A DNA stretch of 15,567 nt from an uncultured Thermomicrobiales bacterium (GTDB lineage: Bacteria > Chloroflexota > Chloroflexia > Thermomicrobiales > UBA6265): the NCBI GenBank assembly GCA_902806355.1, contig CADCWI010000108.1:1-15567 (forward strand), written 5' to 3'. Positions within the stretch are counted from its first letter, which is position 1. Each line of letters opens with the position of its first letter. Below the pieces are notes generated by a model. That model worked only from the letters and a program-made list of their open reading frames with translations. It searched no databases and had not been told where the DNA came from. Positions 7,586 through 15,133 of the stretch are shown here, in pieces. A program made the position numbers and the translations under genes.

Positions 7586-7698
7586 TCAGGATCGAAAAGT
7601 TGGCGTCTTCTCCATGTCACACCTATCCATTCGGCTCCGGCGGCGCCTTGCCGGGCCTGGCCCGAACACACTGATTATCGGGAGTTTCCTCTACCGCC

Positions 7699-8448
7699 AT
7701 GCGAATCCATCGTCATAGTTCGTACATTGCCTCTCGCAAGCGGCGGGCTAAGCTCATGGCGCTCGCCGGTTTCCTGGGTCTGACTGGAACGCTCTTCCTG
7801 GCATTGCTGCCGAATTTCCTGCTTCCGTCCTACATCGTCATGCTGGCGGCGTTCGTCCTTTTCAACATAGGCATGCAACAAATCGGCAAGTGGACACGCA
7901 ATCCGAGGAACGACCAGATTCTCGACCATCAGTTGAAGGCGCTTCCCGATCGGTACTCGCTGATTCACTACGCTCCAGTTGACAAGCAACGTGTCGAACA
8001 TCTCCTCGTCCATCCAGGCGGCCTGTTGGTGATAACGGCCAAGGAGATCGATGGGCAGATCGATGTCAAGGCGAATCGATGGAAGCGACGGAGCGCGGGA
8101 CTCCGGCGGTTTTTCTCCTTTAGCGGACCGCAGCTCGGCAACCCGGGGTTGGAAACGGATGGTGCCATTGGGGCGCTCGAAACCTACCTTGCGGACCAAC
8201 AGCTCGAGGTCGATGTTGAAGGGTGCGTGGTGTTCCTCCACCCGCAAACCGAGCTCGATGTCGAGGAACCCGAATACCCGATCCTGCATGGAGATGAACT
8301 CCCGCAATTCATCACCGATCTTCCCGTCGACGCAACCTTCACTACGCGCGAACGTGAGCGGGTCGTTGAGCTCCTGGGTGGCGACGACGCTCCGGACACG
8401 CAGCAGGCGCCGGTACGGCGTCGTCCTGTCAAGCGACGTGCCGCATAG
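7699..8448 (+). CDS. Membrane-anchored NERD-like protein
   Basis: The 249-residue protein has a basic N-terminus, two adjacent membrane segments (about residues 20-40 and 42-60), then a cytoplasmic domain resembling NERD, a nuclease-related fold. The match is VEHLLVHPGGLLVITAKEIDGQI at about 99-121, followed by a Trp-containing strand (NRWKR, 126-130), the usual NERD order. Typical NERD proteins read DHVVV and then VIEVK; here the Asp is Glu100 and the Glu of the ExK pair is Thr113, while Lys115 stays. Catalysis by the standard mechanism is therefore doubtful. The C-terminus is Arg/Lys rich (QQAPVRRRPVKRR), perhaps nucleic-acid binding. The ATG at 7699 has GGGAG only about 14 bases upstream; the next Met (codon 20) would cut the basic leader. 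The stop touches the holB start region, suggesting co-transcription with the replication gene. Function is unknown. Confidence 0.75.
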   Translation: MRIHRHSSYIASRKRRAKLMALAGFLGLTGTLFLALLPNFLLPSYIVMLAAFVLFNIGMQQIGKWTRNPRNDQILDHQLKALPDRYSLIHYAPVDKQRVEHLLVHPGGLLVITAKEIDGQIDVKANRWKRRSAGLRRFFSFSGPQLGNPGLETDGAIGALETYLADQQLEVDVEGCVVFLHPQTELDVEEPEYPILHGDELPQFITDLPVDATFTTRERERVVELLGGDDAPDTQQAPVRRRPVKRRAA

Positions 8449-8456
8449 TGCCTCCC

Positions 8457-9509
8457 ATGAGTGATAACGAAGGGATGGTCTTGTCCCGGTCGTGGGGATT
8501 GCACGGCCAGGAACGGCTGGTCACCGACTTTCGGCGGGCCGTCGTCTCCGCTCCCCGGCATGCGTATGTCGTGACCGGTCCGCCGCAGTCCGGAAAGCGG
8601 ACGCTGGCGGTCGCCTTCGCGAAAGCCATGAATTGTACCCGGCCGCCAGTCCCGGGTGAATTCTGCGGAGAGTGCGGGATTTGTCGCCGTATCGACCGCG
8701 GCGTGTTTCCGGATGTCACCGTGTTCGATCTCGCCACGCAGGCGGATCGAGAGCGGACCAGTGGGAAGAACCTCACGCTGACGATCGCGACAGTGCGTGA
8801 CGTCTCTTCCCAGATTGCCTACCGCCCGTCCGAATCGCGCTGGAAGATCATCATCGTGGATGATATCGAAAGCATGCAGGAGACGGCTCAGGAGGCCTTC
8901 CTCAAGACGCTGGAGGAGCCACCCGCCTACGCCGTGATCCTCCTGCTGACGGCCGATGCCGACCTGCTCCTGCCGACGATCCGCAGCCGGTGCGTGACTG
9001 TTCGGATGCAAGTGGTGAATGAGGAGGTGATCCGGGGCGCTCTTGCCGAACGTGGCGTGACGGGAGAGGACGCCGCGCACATCGCCGCGCTCAGCGATGG
9101 CCGGGTCGGCTGGGCGATTACGGCGGCGAACGACCGGGCGCTGCTTGAACGTGGACTCGCGGACCAATCAGATACGATTGAGTGGGTGAAGGCCAGCCAG
9201 TATCAACGTCTCCTCCATGCGTGGATGCTGGCCGAAGAGTTCAGCAAGGACCGGGAGTCTGTTTTTCGGAGGCTTCTCGCCGCCCAGCGGCTCTGGCGAG
9301 CGCTCCTGTATCGCCGTCACGGTGTCGTTGGAGTCGGGACAATAGTCGATATCGATCTGTGGCCAACCGGCACGGCATCATTGTCGGGAATGACAATCGT
9401 GCGGGCAATGACTTCGCTGGATGAGTGCCTGACCGACCTCGAAGCCAACGTTCGACCGCGTCTCGCCCTGCAGACGATGGTGATGGCCTGGCCGGAACTT
9501 TCGCGGTGA
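8457..9509 (+). CDS. holB: DNA polymerase III delta-prime subunit
   Basis: This AAA+ clamp-loader subunit (350 residues) helps load the sliding clamp at replication forks. The order of motifs is clear: LHGQERLV near 15-22, Walker A GPPQSGKR at 41-48, a zinc module with Cys60, Cys70, Cys73 and Cys76, a Walker B-like IIIVDDIE at 131-138, and LLPTIRSRC at 171-179 with the SRC motif that reaches into a neighbouring subunit. The Cys-rich zinc finger and SRC are typical of both gamma/tau and delta-prime; the short length and lack of a tau extension favour delta-prime. The start is uncertain: a GTG at 8448 overlaps the TAG of the NERD gene by one base, the ATG at 8457 gives the protein listed, and an ATG at 8475 is possible; none has a good ribosome binding site, which points to translational coupling. 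The stop overlaps the next gene (GTGA). Confidence 0.92.
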   Translation: MSDNEGMVLSRSWGLHGQERLVTDFRRAVVSAPRHAYVVTGPPQSGKRTLAVAFAKAMNCTRPPVPGEFCGECGICRRIDRGVFPDVTVFDLATQADRERTSGKNLTLTIATVRDVSSQIAYRPSESRWKIIIVDDIESMQETAQEAFLKTLEEPPAYAVILLLTADADLLLPTIRSRCVTVRMQVVNEEVIRGALAERGVTGEDAAHIAALSDGRVGWAITAANDRALLERGLADQSDTIEWVKASQYQRLLHAWMLAEEFSKDRESVFRRLLAAQRLWRALLYRRHGVVGVGTIVDIDLWPTGTASLSGMTIVRAMTSLDECLTDLEANVRPRLALQTMVMAWPELSR

Positions 9510-10090
9510 TCGCAACACGGACTCGAGCCGATTGCACCGATACCAGTGGACTCGTCGGGGTCCGGACCCGAGGTTCGGACCTGGTCCGGTGGGCGGTCTG
9601 GACCGGCGACGATCCACCCGCGTTGTATCAGTGGGTGAGGATGCTCGATACCGGGGAACTCGGCAGGATAGCGGTTGCCCCTGGCCAGGCTGTCGGTGTG
9701 TACGAGACGAACTCGCTACCTAGAGTGTCTGCCGTCGATGACGGCGATAAGGACAGCGATCTCGATGACATGGTCCGGGCGCCCGCGCCAGGCGCCTGGG
9801 GCCGGATTGGCAACCACATTGGACCCGTGAAGAGCGTGGCCACTGAGGAGATGGAGTCCCCCGAGAGCATCAAGTATCGACTGTTGAAAGCGGACATGCC
9901 TGCCCTTGGCGGGCGCATCACGACCCATCACGGTAGCGGTGTCGTCATCGCCTTGGACGTCTTCAAGGGCAGAGTCTCCGTGCGACTCGACATGTCATCC
10001 GATGTGGTCGAAATCCAGCACCGATCGCTCCCCCTTTCGGGCGAGAACGGTGCTCCGTCCGGAAGCGCCGCCGATGATCCGAGTGCCTGA
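9506..10090 (+). CDS. Short PSP1/RicT-like protein
   Basis: I recognise this 194-residue protein only in part. Residues 15-64 (GLVGVR, then DLVRW, WVRMLDTGELGRIAVAPGQ) resemble the N-terminal strand pattern of PSP1/RicT proteins, and residues 131-176 (MPALGGRITTHHGSGVV, then GRVSVRL) resemble the small barrel at the C-terminus of RicT. The central PSP1 core with its CGRPLCC-like cysteines is missing; instead there is a linker rich in acidic residues (78-92) and Pro/Ala. In many bacteria a full-length RicT gene directly follows holB, and this gene takes that place. The frame is open from 9425, but the GTG at 9506 overlaps the holB TGA in a GTGA junction and removes an implausible Arg/Ser-rich leader. 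The family link is my inference from pattern and position, so a lineage-specific protein cannot be excluded. Confidence 0.7.
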   Translation: MIATRTRADCTDTSGLVGVRTRGSDLVRWAVWTGDDPPALYQWVRMLDTGELGRIAVAPGQAVGVYETNSLPRVSAVDDGDKDSDLDDMVRAPAPGAWGRIGNHIGPVKSVATEEMESPESIKYRLLKADMPALGGRITTHHGSGVVIALDVFKGRVSVRLDMSSDVVEIQHRSLPLSGENGAPSGSAADDPSA

Positions 10091-10095
10091 AGGAG
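10090..10095 (+). promoter_or_regulatory. Ribosome binding site for the 103-residue gene
   Basis: AAGGAG begins on the last base of the upstream stop codon and lies six bases before the ATG at 10102. It fixes that start and suggests the two genes are translated from one mRNA. Confidence 0.75.
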
Positions 10096-10101
10096 TTCGC
10101 C

Positions 10102-10413
10102 ATGGCCCTGTACCTTGTAATCCATACACCTCATGAGGACGAAACGGATGTGCTCAGACCACCGTCCCGGATGATCGATCTCGCCAGGGATCATGGTGGC
10201 GAAGGGTCTGACCCGCAATGGCTGCGATCCTGGACGCCCGACCTCAACGATGACCGCTTGTTCACACTATGGATGTCGACCACGGCCGACGCGATCATCA
10301 AGGTCATTCACGACTACGGTTTTCTTGACGACATGGACGCGAAGCCACTTCAGGTCGACGAGTGGGGCCCAACCGAGGTGATCGCATCCGCTGGAGACGC
10401 CGCATCGCCGTGA
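10102..10413 (+). CDS. Small conserved-looking protein, possibly DUF4242-like
   Basis: The 103-residue acidic protein begins MALYLVIHTP, a beta strand typical of small ferredoxin-like alpha/beta proteins. It continues with a helix (RMIDLARDHG), a strand region ending in LRSWTPDLNDDRLFTLWMS, a second helix (ADAIIKVIHDYGF) and a last strand (KPLQVDEWGP). This strand-helix-strand-strand-helix-strand order fits a dimeric alpha/beta-barrel or DUF4242-like fold, but I cannot name the family with confidence and assign no reaction. Codon choice is high in G and C at third positions like its neighbours. It sits 11 bases after the RicT-like gene with a strong AAGGAG site, and 110 bases before the molybdenum hydroxylase gene. 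There is no signal peptide, membrane segment or cysteine. Confidence 0.8.
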   Translation: MALYLVIHTPHEDETDVLRPPSRMIDLARDHGGEGSDPQWLRSWTPDLNDDRLFTLWMSTTADAIIKVIHDYGFLDDMDAKPLQVDEWGPTEVIASAGDAASP

Positions 10414-10507
10414 GAGTGCCAGCGAGCGCTCTACCGTGTTTCGTTACGGCGTCGATTATGCGATGCTCAGTCCAGGAACGGACGATGATCGATCTTGCTT
10501 CATCCTG

Positions 10508-10513
10508 AGGAGG
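10508..10513 (+). promoter_or_regulatory. Strong ribosome binding site of the molybdenum hydroxylase gene
   Basis: AGGAGG, part of a longer GAGGAGGT, lies ten bases before the ATG at 10524. It is the best Shine-Dalgarno match in the window and settles the start of this gene. The gap 10414-10507 before it shows no clear promoter or terminator. Confidence 0.85.
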
Positions 10514-10523
10514 TATCCCTCGC

Positions 10524-12791
10524 ATGGCGTCAACATATACAGCGGTCGGAAAGCGGGTCAAGCGTCTCGATTCCCCTCCCAAGCTCACCGGAGCCGAGCA
10601 ATTCACCGGCGATCTACAGATCGCGGGTCTGCTCAAGGCACACATCGTCGGCAGTGAATACGCGCACGCTCGGATCGTGTCTGTGAACAAGGATGCAGCG
10701 CTTGCGGTCCCTGGTGTTGTCGCGGTCCTGACGGAAGAGGATCTTCCGATCGCGCTGGACGAGTCCGGAAACGCAACCGTGCAGCTCCTGGCCGGCAAGG
10801 AAGCGTTGCATATCGGGCATCCCGTCGCGCTCGTGTTGGCCACGACAGCCGTTGCCGGACAGGACGCGGCCGAACTGGTCGAGATCGAGTATGAATCCCT
10901 GCCGGTGGTGACCGATCTCGACGAGTCGATCAAACCGGATGCACCTCACGTCACCGAAGGCCGGAAGGGCGCATTCGACGACGAGGCGGCGATGCATAAC
11001 GCTGACGCCGGAAGTGGGTCGTCGGACGAGGAAGCGCTGCCCCCGAACGTTTCCAACTCGGTCTCGTTCGACCGTGGCGATGTCGACAAGGGCTTTTCCG
11101 AGGCGGCAGAGACCGTCGAGCTGGAGATCGCGTCGCAGACCGTGCATCAGGGGTATATCGAGACGCAGGTTGCGCTGGCCGTGCCCGACTGGTCGGACCG
11201 GTTGACAATCTACACCAGCACGCAGGGCGCCTTTCACGGACGCCAGAAGGTCGCGACATCGCTCGGGATTCCGATCGAGGATGTCAACATCGTGGCGATG
11301 CCGGTCGGAGGCGGGTTTGGCGGCAAGTTCGTCCTAATCGAGCCGTTGGTCGCCGCGGCTGCCAAGGCGGTGGGACGACCGGTACTGCTCAAGTACTCCA
11401 GGACCGATGACTTCCTGGCCGGCAACCCGGCTCCCGAATGCAAGATCAGGATCAAACTGGGAGCTCGGCAGGATGGCACGATCACGGCTCTCGATTCCGA
11501 CATGATCTTCGACTCCGGCTCTGCATCAGGATCTCCACTCAGCATCGCAGCGATCCTGATGGGCGGGTATTACAAGTTCCCGAACTTGCGAATCCGGGGC
11601 TACGAAACCCAAACTCACAAGCCTAGCTCAGGTTCCTACAGGGCGCCCGGCGCGCAGCAAGGAACGTTCGCGATCGAGTCGGCGGTGGACGAACTCGCTC
11701 GCCGGCTCGATCTCGATCCCTTGGAGATGCGCTTGCTCAACTGTGCCGAGGAGGGCGACGAGCGTCCGAACGGCGGACCGTGGCCCAAGATTGGGCTACG
11801 ACAGTGCCTCGAAGCACTCAGGGACCATCCAGTCTGGGCGTCACGGGCCTCTTCGAAGGCGAATGGACGGGGAGTCGGGATCGCCGTCGGTGGATGGCCC
11901 GGCGGCATCGAGCCCGCGACTGCAACTTGCAGGCTTGATTCCGACGGGAAGCTTTCCGTGATCCTGGGCTCGGTCGATCTCAACGGCACCAACACGACCT
12001 TCGCCCAGATCGCCGCGGAGGCGCTCGGGACCGATACGTCGTCGGTTCGCGTCAAGACCGCTGACACTGACTCGGCACCGTATGCGGGTGGTACCGGCGG
12101 TTCGAAGATCACGTACACGGTCGGCCCAGCCGTCGCCAAAGCCGCCGAGGATGCCGTCGAGCAGATCAAGAACATCGCCGCCAAGCACCTCGAGGCCTCG
12201 GTGGAGGATCTCGAGCTCGTCGAAGGATCGGTGAGGGTCCGAGGCGTGCCAGGATCGGCCGTGACGCTCAAGGAGATCGCCGGCCTCAGCATGTCGATGA
12301 GCGGCGGCAACCAGCCGATCCTTGGCCGGGGCGGTTCTGGTATCACCCAGAGTGCTCCCGGATTCGCCGCCCATCTTGCGGAAGTTGAGATCGACGACCT
12401 CACGGGAGAGGTCCAGGTCACCCGCTACGTTGCCGTTCAGGACGTCGGATTCGCGATCAACCCGGCCTCTGTAGAAGGGCAGATTCACGGCGGGGTCGCG
12501 CAGGGCATCGGCTGGGCCTTGTATGAGGGAATCGGGTACGCCGAAGACGGACAACCGGACGCGGCGAATCTGATGGATTACGCCCTTCCACGCTCGACGA
12601 TGATCCCGGAGATCGATGTCGTGCTAGTGGAGGTCGGGTCAGATGCCGGGCCGTACGGCGCCAAGGGTGTCGGAGAGCCCCCGGCGATTCCTGGACCCGC
12701 CGCGGTAGCGAACGCGATCCGGGATGCATCCGGAGCCAGAATCACGACCTTGCCGATTCGTCCTCCACAGGTCCTTGCGCATCTGAATTAG
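10524..12791 (+). CDS. Xanthine dehydrogenase-family molybdopterin-binding subunit
   Basis: The 755-residue protein is the large catalytic subunit of a molybdenum hydroxylase (XdhA/CoxL-type superfamily), which binds the molybdopterin cytosine dinucleotide or related cofactor and hydroxylates an N-heterocycle, aldehyde or similar substrate. The N-terminal hammerhead domain begins RLDSPPKLTGAEQFTGD. Cofactor-binding signatures follow: GGGFGGK at 262-268, GSYRAPGAQQ at 370-379, INPASVEGQIHGG near 645-657, and KGVGEPP at 714-720 with the catalytic Glu at 718. The loop at 370-379 lacks the Cys of form I carbon monoxide dehydrogenase (AYRCSFR), so it is not a CoxL of that type. The substrate cannot be deduced. 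Partner FAD and 2Fe-2S subunits, usually adjacent, are not in the flanking genes, so the subunit is an orphan here or they lie elsewhere. The ATG follows AGGAGG by ten bases. Confidence 0.93.
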   Translation: MASTYTAVGKRVKRLDSPPKLTGAEQFTGDLQIAGLLKAHIVGSEYAHARIVSVNKDAALAVPGVVAVLTEEDLPIALDESGNATVQLLAGKEALHIGHPVALVLATTAVAGQDAAELVEIEYESLPVVTDLDESIKPDAPHVTEGRKGAFDDEAAMHNADAGSGSSDEEALPPNVSNSVSFDRGDVDKGFSEAAETVELEIASQTVHQGYIETQVALAVPDWSDRLTIYTSTQGAFHGRQKVATSLGIPIEDVNIVAMPVGGGFGGKFVLIEPLVAAAAKAVGRPVLLKYSRTDDFLAGNPAPECKIRIKLGARQDGTITALDSDMIFDSGSASGSPLSIAAILMGGYYKFPNLRIRGYETQTHKPSSGSYRAPGAQQGTFAIESAVDELARRLDLDPLEMRLLNCAEEGDERPNGGPWPKIGLRQCLEALRDHPVWASRASSKANGRGVGIAVGGWPGGIEPATATCRLDSDGKLSVILGSVDLNGTNTTFAQIAAEALGTDTSSVRVKTADTDSAPYAGGTGGSKITYTVGPAVAKAAEDAVEQIKNIAAKHLEASVEDLELVEGSVRVRGVPGSAVTLKEIAGLSMSMSGGNQPILGRGGSGITQSAPGFAAHLAEVEIDDLTGEVQVTRYVAVQDVGFAINPASVEGQIHGGVAQGIGWALYEGIGYAEDGQPDAANLMDYALPRSTMIPEIDVVLVEVGSDAGPYGAKGVGEPPAIPGPAAVANAIRDASGARITTLPIRPPQVLAHLN

Positions 12792-12826
12792 GTGCTCGCA
12801 TCATCAATCGATTGCCTGGAGGCTGC

Positions 12827-12853
12827 ACCGCCGCTGAAACTCAGCGGCGGTGT
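12827..12853 (+). terminator. Strong hairpin between the hydroxylase gene and recN
   Basis: CACCGCCGCTGA (12827-12838) and TCAGCGGCGGTG (12842-12853) form a perfect 12-bp stem with a three-base loop, extendable by a G-T and a T-A pair. It lies 36 bases after the hydroxylase stop. Only a short CTTT follows within ten bases, so it is a terminator-like structure without a proper U tract. The rest of the 136-base gap (12792-12927) shows nothing else I can support. Confidence 0.6.
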
Positions 12854-12927
12854 ACGCTTTGCGTTCGAGAGGTGACGGGCGCGGTGAGGCCCGGCAGAGA
12901 CATCACCGACTGGGCACTGTCATAACC

Positions 12928-14673
12928 ATGTTGCACGAACTGTCCATTTCCGACTTCGCGATCATCGAGAAGACGACCTTCAGCCTGTCGGAATCGCTGA
13001 ATGCCCTGACCGGCGAGACCGGTGCGGGCAAGTCGATTCTCCTTGACGCCCTCGGCTCCGTGCTCGGAAGTCGCGTCAGCAGCGACTTCGTGAGAACTGG
13101 AGCCCGATCGGCCCGGGTCGAAGCGATGTTCTCCCTGACATCAGCTGAGGCGGCGGCGCTCAAGCCGGTTCTTGAAGAGCTCGGGATCGACCTCGACGAA
13201 GACGGGGATCTGATCGTGAGCCGGGAAATCCAGGCGTCGGGGCGTTCGGTCGCACGGATCAATGGCCGCCTGACGACCGCGAGTGTGCTTTCGCGGGTGG
13301 GCTCTGCCCTTGTGGATATCCACGGTCAATCCGACCATCTCGCCATTCTGCAAGCCAGCGAACAATTGAGACTTCTCGATCGGTATGCACGAGCGACCCC
13401 CTTGCGAGACGCCGTCGCCGAGCGTGCGCGATCGCTGCGCGCCGTGCGCTCGCGACTTCATGATCTTCAGACAGGATCGCGCGAGCGCGAGCACCAGCTC
13501 GACCTGCTCCGGTTCCAGGCAGAGGAGATTGCCGAGGCGGCACTGACGCCCGACGAGGACGAAGCGCTCAGCGAGGAGCGAACTGTCTTGCAGAGCGCCG
13601 ACGCGTTGCGCTCCGGCGCGCAGGACGCGCTCGTGTCGCTCGTGGGTGCGGATGACGCGGTGGATGCGCCGAACGCTGCCCAGCTCCTCCGCGATGTTGA
13701 GCGCTCCACGCTCAATCTCGCCGCGATCGATCCCGGTGCGGCGCACTTGGGCGAGCGGGCGACGGAGCTGGTCGTGCTCGCCGAGGATCTCTCACGGGAC
13801 ATCCGTTCCTACGGAGAGGGGGTCGAGTCGCGTCCCGATCGCCTCCAGGCGGTCGAGGATCGGCTCAGCCAGATCCAGAACCTGAAGCGAAAGTACGGGC
13901 CGAGCATCGAGGACGTGATCGCCTTCGGAGTGCGGGCGGAGGAGCAGCTCGACGAACTGTCCGGAGCGTCATTCGATGTCGACGCACTTTGTGACCAGGA
14001 GCATGTGCTCACCCGTGAGCTGGCCGAGGCATGTCTTGCCCTGTCCAACAAACGGCAAGACGCCGCCAATGACCTCTCCGCACGGATCGAGGGAAGCATC
14101 GCCGAGCTGCGGATGGGGAGCTCCCAGGTCTCGATCCGTGTAAGCCAGCGTGACGATCCGGGCGGCATCCCGGTTGAGCTCGATGGCTCGACACGCACGG
14201 TGCATTTCGATGAAACCGGGATCGATACTGTCACGTTCCTGATCGCACCGAACGCCGGGGAGGCGCTCAAGCCGCTTGGCCGGATCGCATCCGGTGGAGA
14301 AACCGCAAGGCTGATGCTAGCGGTTAAGTCCATCCTTTCCGATGTCGACACCATACCTACCCTCGTGTTCGATGAGATCGACGTCGGGGTCGGTGGGAGG
14401 TCCGGCCAGGTGGTGGGCACCAAGCTACGGCGACTGGCGGACGACCACCAAGTGATCGTCGTCACGCATCTACCGCAAATCGCCGCCCACGCCGAACGTC
14501 ATTTCGCGATCACGAAATCGGACAAGGGTTCACGGACGATCAGTGAGGTACGGGAGCTCGACGAGCGGCAGCGGCTCGAGGAGCTCGCCGCGATGATCGA
14601 CGGGTTGCCGTTGACCGATCATGCCTTGGCGAGTGCCACAGACATGCTCGCGCGTTCGCGAGCCGGCAGTTGA
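12928..14673 (+). CDS. recN: DNA repair protein RecN
   Basis: RecN is an SMC-like ATPase that acts on double-strand breaks and promotes recombinational repair. The 581-residue length fits the family. The N-terminus LHELSISDFAIIEK is characteristic, followed by Walker A GETGAGKS at 29-36. A long charged, Arg/Glu-rich middle (about 150-370) fits the coiled-coil arms. The ABC signature RIASGGE lies at 452-458 and Walker B LVFDE at 479-483, followed by IDVGVGG and a QVIVVTHLPQIAAHA stretch. The frame is open to a GTG at 12850, but the 26 extra residues are unlike any RecN and read through the hairpin, so the ATG at 12928 is chosen. No Shine-Dalgarno sequence precedes it, which suggests weak or leaderless-type initiation. 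No LexA-type operator is apparent by eye. Confidence 0.96.
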   Translation: MLHELSISDFAIIEKTTFSLSESLNALTGETGAGKSILLDALGSVLGSRVSSDFVRTGARSARVEAMFSLTSAEAAALKPVLEELGIDLDEDGDLIVSREIQASGRSVARINGRLTTASVLSRVGSALVDIHGQSDHLAILQASEQLRLLDRYARATPLRDAVAERARSLRAVRSRLHDLQTGSREREHQLDLLRFQAEEIAEAALTPDEDEALSEERTVLQSADALRSGAQDALVSLVGADDAVDAPNAAQLLRDVERSTLNLAAIDPGAAHLGERATELVVLAEDLSRDIRSYGEGVESRPDRLQAVEDRLSQIQNLKRKYGPSIEDVIAFGVRAEEQLDELSGASFDVDALCDQEHVLTRELAEACLALSNKRQDAANDLSARIEGSIAELRMGSSQVSIRVSQRDDPGGIPVELDGSTRTVHFDETGIDTVTFLIAPNAGEALKPLGRIASGGETARLMLAVKSILSDVDTIPTLVFDEIDVGVGGRSGQVVGTKLRRLADDHQVIVVTHLPQIAAHAERHFAITKSDKGSRTISEVRELDERQRLEELAAMIDGLPLTDHALASATDMLARSRAGS

Positions 14674-14729
14674 CAAGCGCGGGCGCGGGCCGCCACTCAA
14701 GGTTCAGCGGTGTCTGCGCATGGAGCGGC

Positions 14730-14735
14730 TATACT
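14730..14735 (+). promoter_or_regulatory. Candidate -10 promoter element before ybaB
   Basis: TATACT at 14730-14735 matches the -10 consensus at five of six bases and lies in the 137-base gap (14674-14810) between recN and ybaB. No convincing -35 is seen 16-18 bases upstream. A start near 14742 would give a leader of about 70 bases, with a weak stem GTGTTC/GGACAC at about 14750-14775. The rest of the gap, which is GC-rich just after the recN stop, shows no other feature. Confidence 0.4.
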
Positions 14736-14810
14736 TTCGTGAAGTGAAGTGTTCTTGCGGGCGATTTTGGACACACCGCCGCGAGTGCTTTGGAAAAGAT
14801 GGAGAACCCG

Positions 14811-15113
14811 ATGCAACCGAACATGAAGATGATCCAGCAGATGCAGAATCGGATGGCCAAGATCCAGCAGGAGCTGGAGGAAACCACGATCGAAGGTACC
14901 TCGGGCGGCGGGGTGGTCCGGGCCGAGGTCAACGGCCAGCGCGAGTTCAGGTCCATCAAGATAGATCCATCGGCGGTAGATCCGGAAGATGTCGAAATGC
15001 TCGAAGACCTGATCGTGACCGCGGTGCAGGATGCAATGGAGAAGGCGCAGGCACTGGCCGAGGACAAGATGAGCGCACTGACAGGCGGCATGAAGATTCC
15101 CGGACTGATGTAG
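14811..15113 (+). CDS. ybaB: YbaB/EbfC-family nucleoid-associated protein
   Basis: The 100-residue protein matches the YbaB/EbfC family, small dimeric proteins that bind DNA and associate with the nucleoid. It starts with a Met/Gln-rich helix (MKMIQQMQNRMAKIQQELEE), continues with GTSGGGVVRAEVNGQREFRS as the central sheet with the usual Gly-rich turn and V-x-V-x-G pattern, then SIKIDPS, and ends with an acidic helix and a GGMKIPGLM tail. The frame begins at a TTG (14790) and has an ATG at 14799, but GGAG at 14801-14804 is six bases before the ATG at 14811, making it the best start. ybaB is often found with dnaX and recR; here it follows recN and precedes a DUF951 gene by 20 bases. Confidence 0.93.
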   Translation: MQPNMKMIQQMQNRMAKIQQELEETTIEGTSGGGVVRAEVNGQREFRSIKIDPSAVDPEDVEMLEDLIVTAVQDAMEKAQALAEDKMSALTGGMKIPGLM

Positions 15114-15133
15114 ATCGAGAAGCGGGTCCGGTC

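Noticed and set aside
8184..9167. Minus-strand open frame of 327 codons opposite holB and the NERD gene
   Set aside because: It is antisense to two genes with recognisable domains and spans their junction, with no motif of its own.
11636..12421. Minus-strand open frame of 261 codons inside the molybdenum hydroxylase gene
   Set aside because: It is Ser/Pro/Arg-rich low-information translation antisense to conserved cofactor-binding motifs.
10524..12791. Form I carbon monoxide dehydrogenase large subunit
   Set aside because: The active-site loop reads GSYRAPGAQQ and lacks the AYRCSFR Cys motif required for that type.
12850..12927. N-terminal extension of RecN by 26 residues
   Set aside because: It begins inside the intergenic hairpin and encodes an Arg-rich leader not seen in RecN proteins, which start near LHELSI.
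14674..14810. Small structured RNA such as SRP RNA or tRNA between recN and ybaB
   Set aside because: The gap lacks the conserved SRP loop sequences and any cloverleaf; only a promoter-like hexamer and weak stems are visible.
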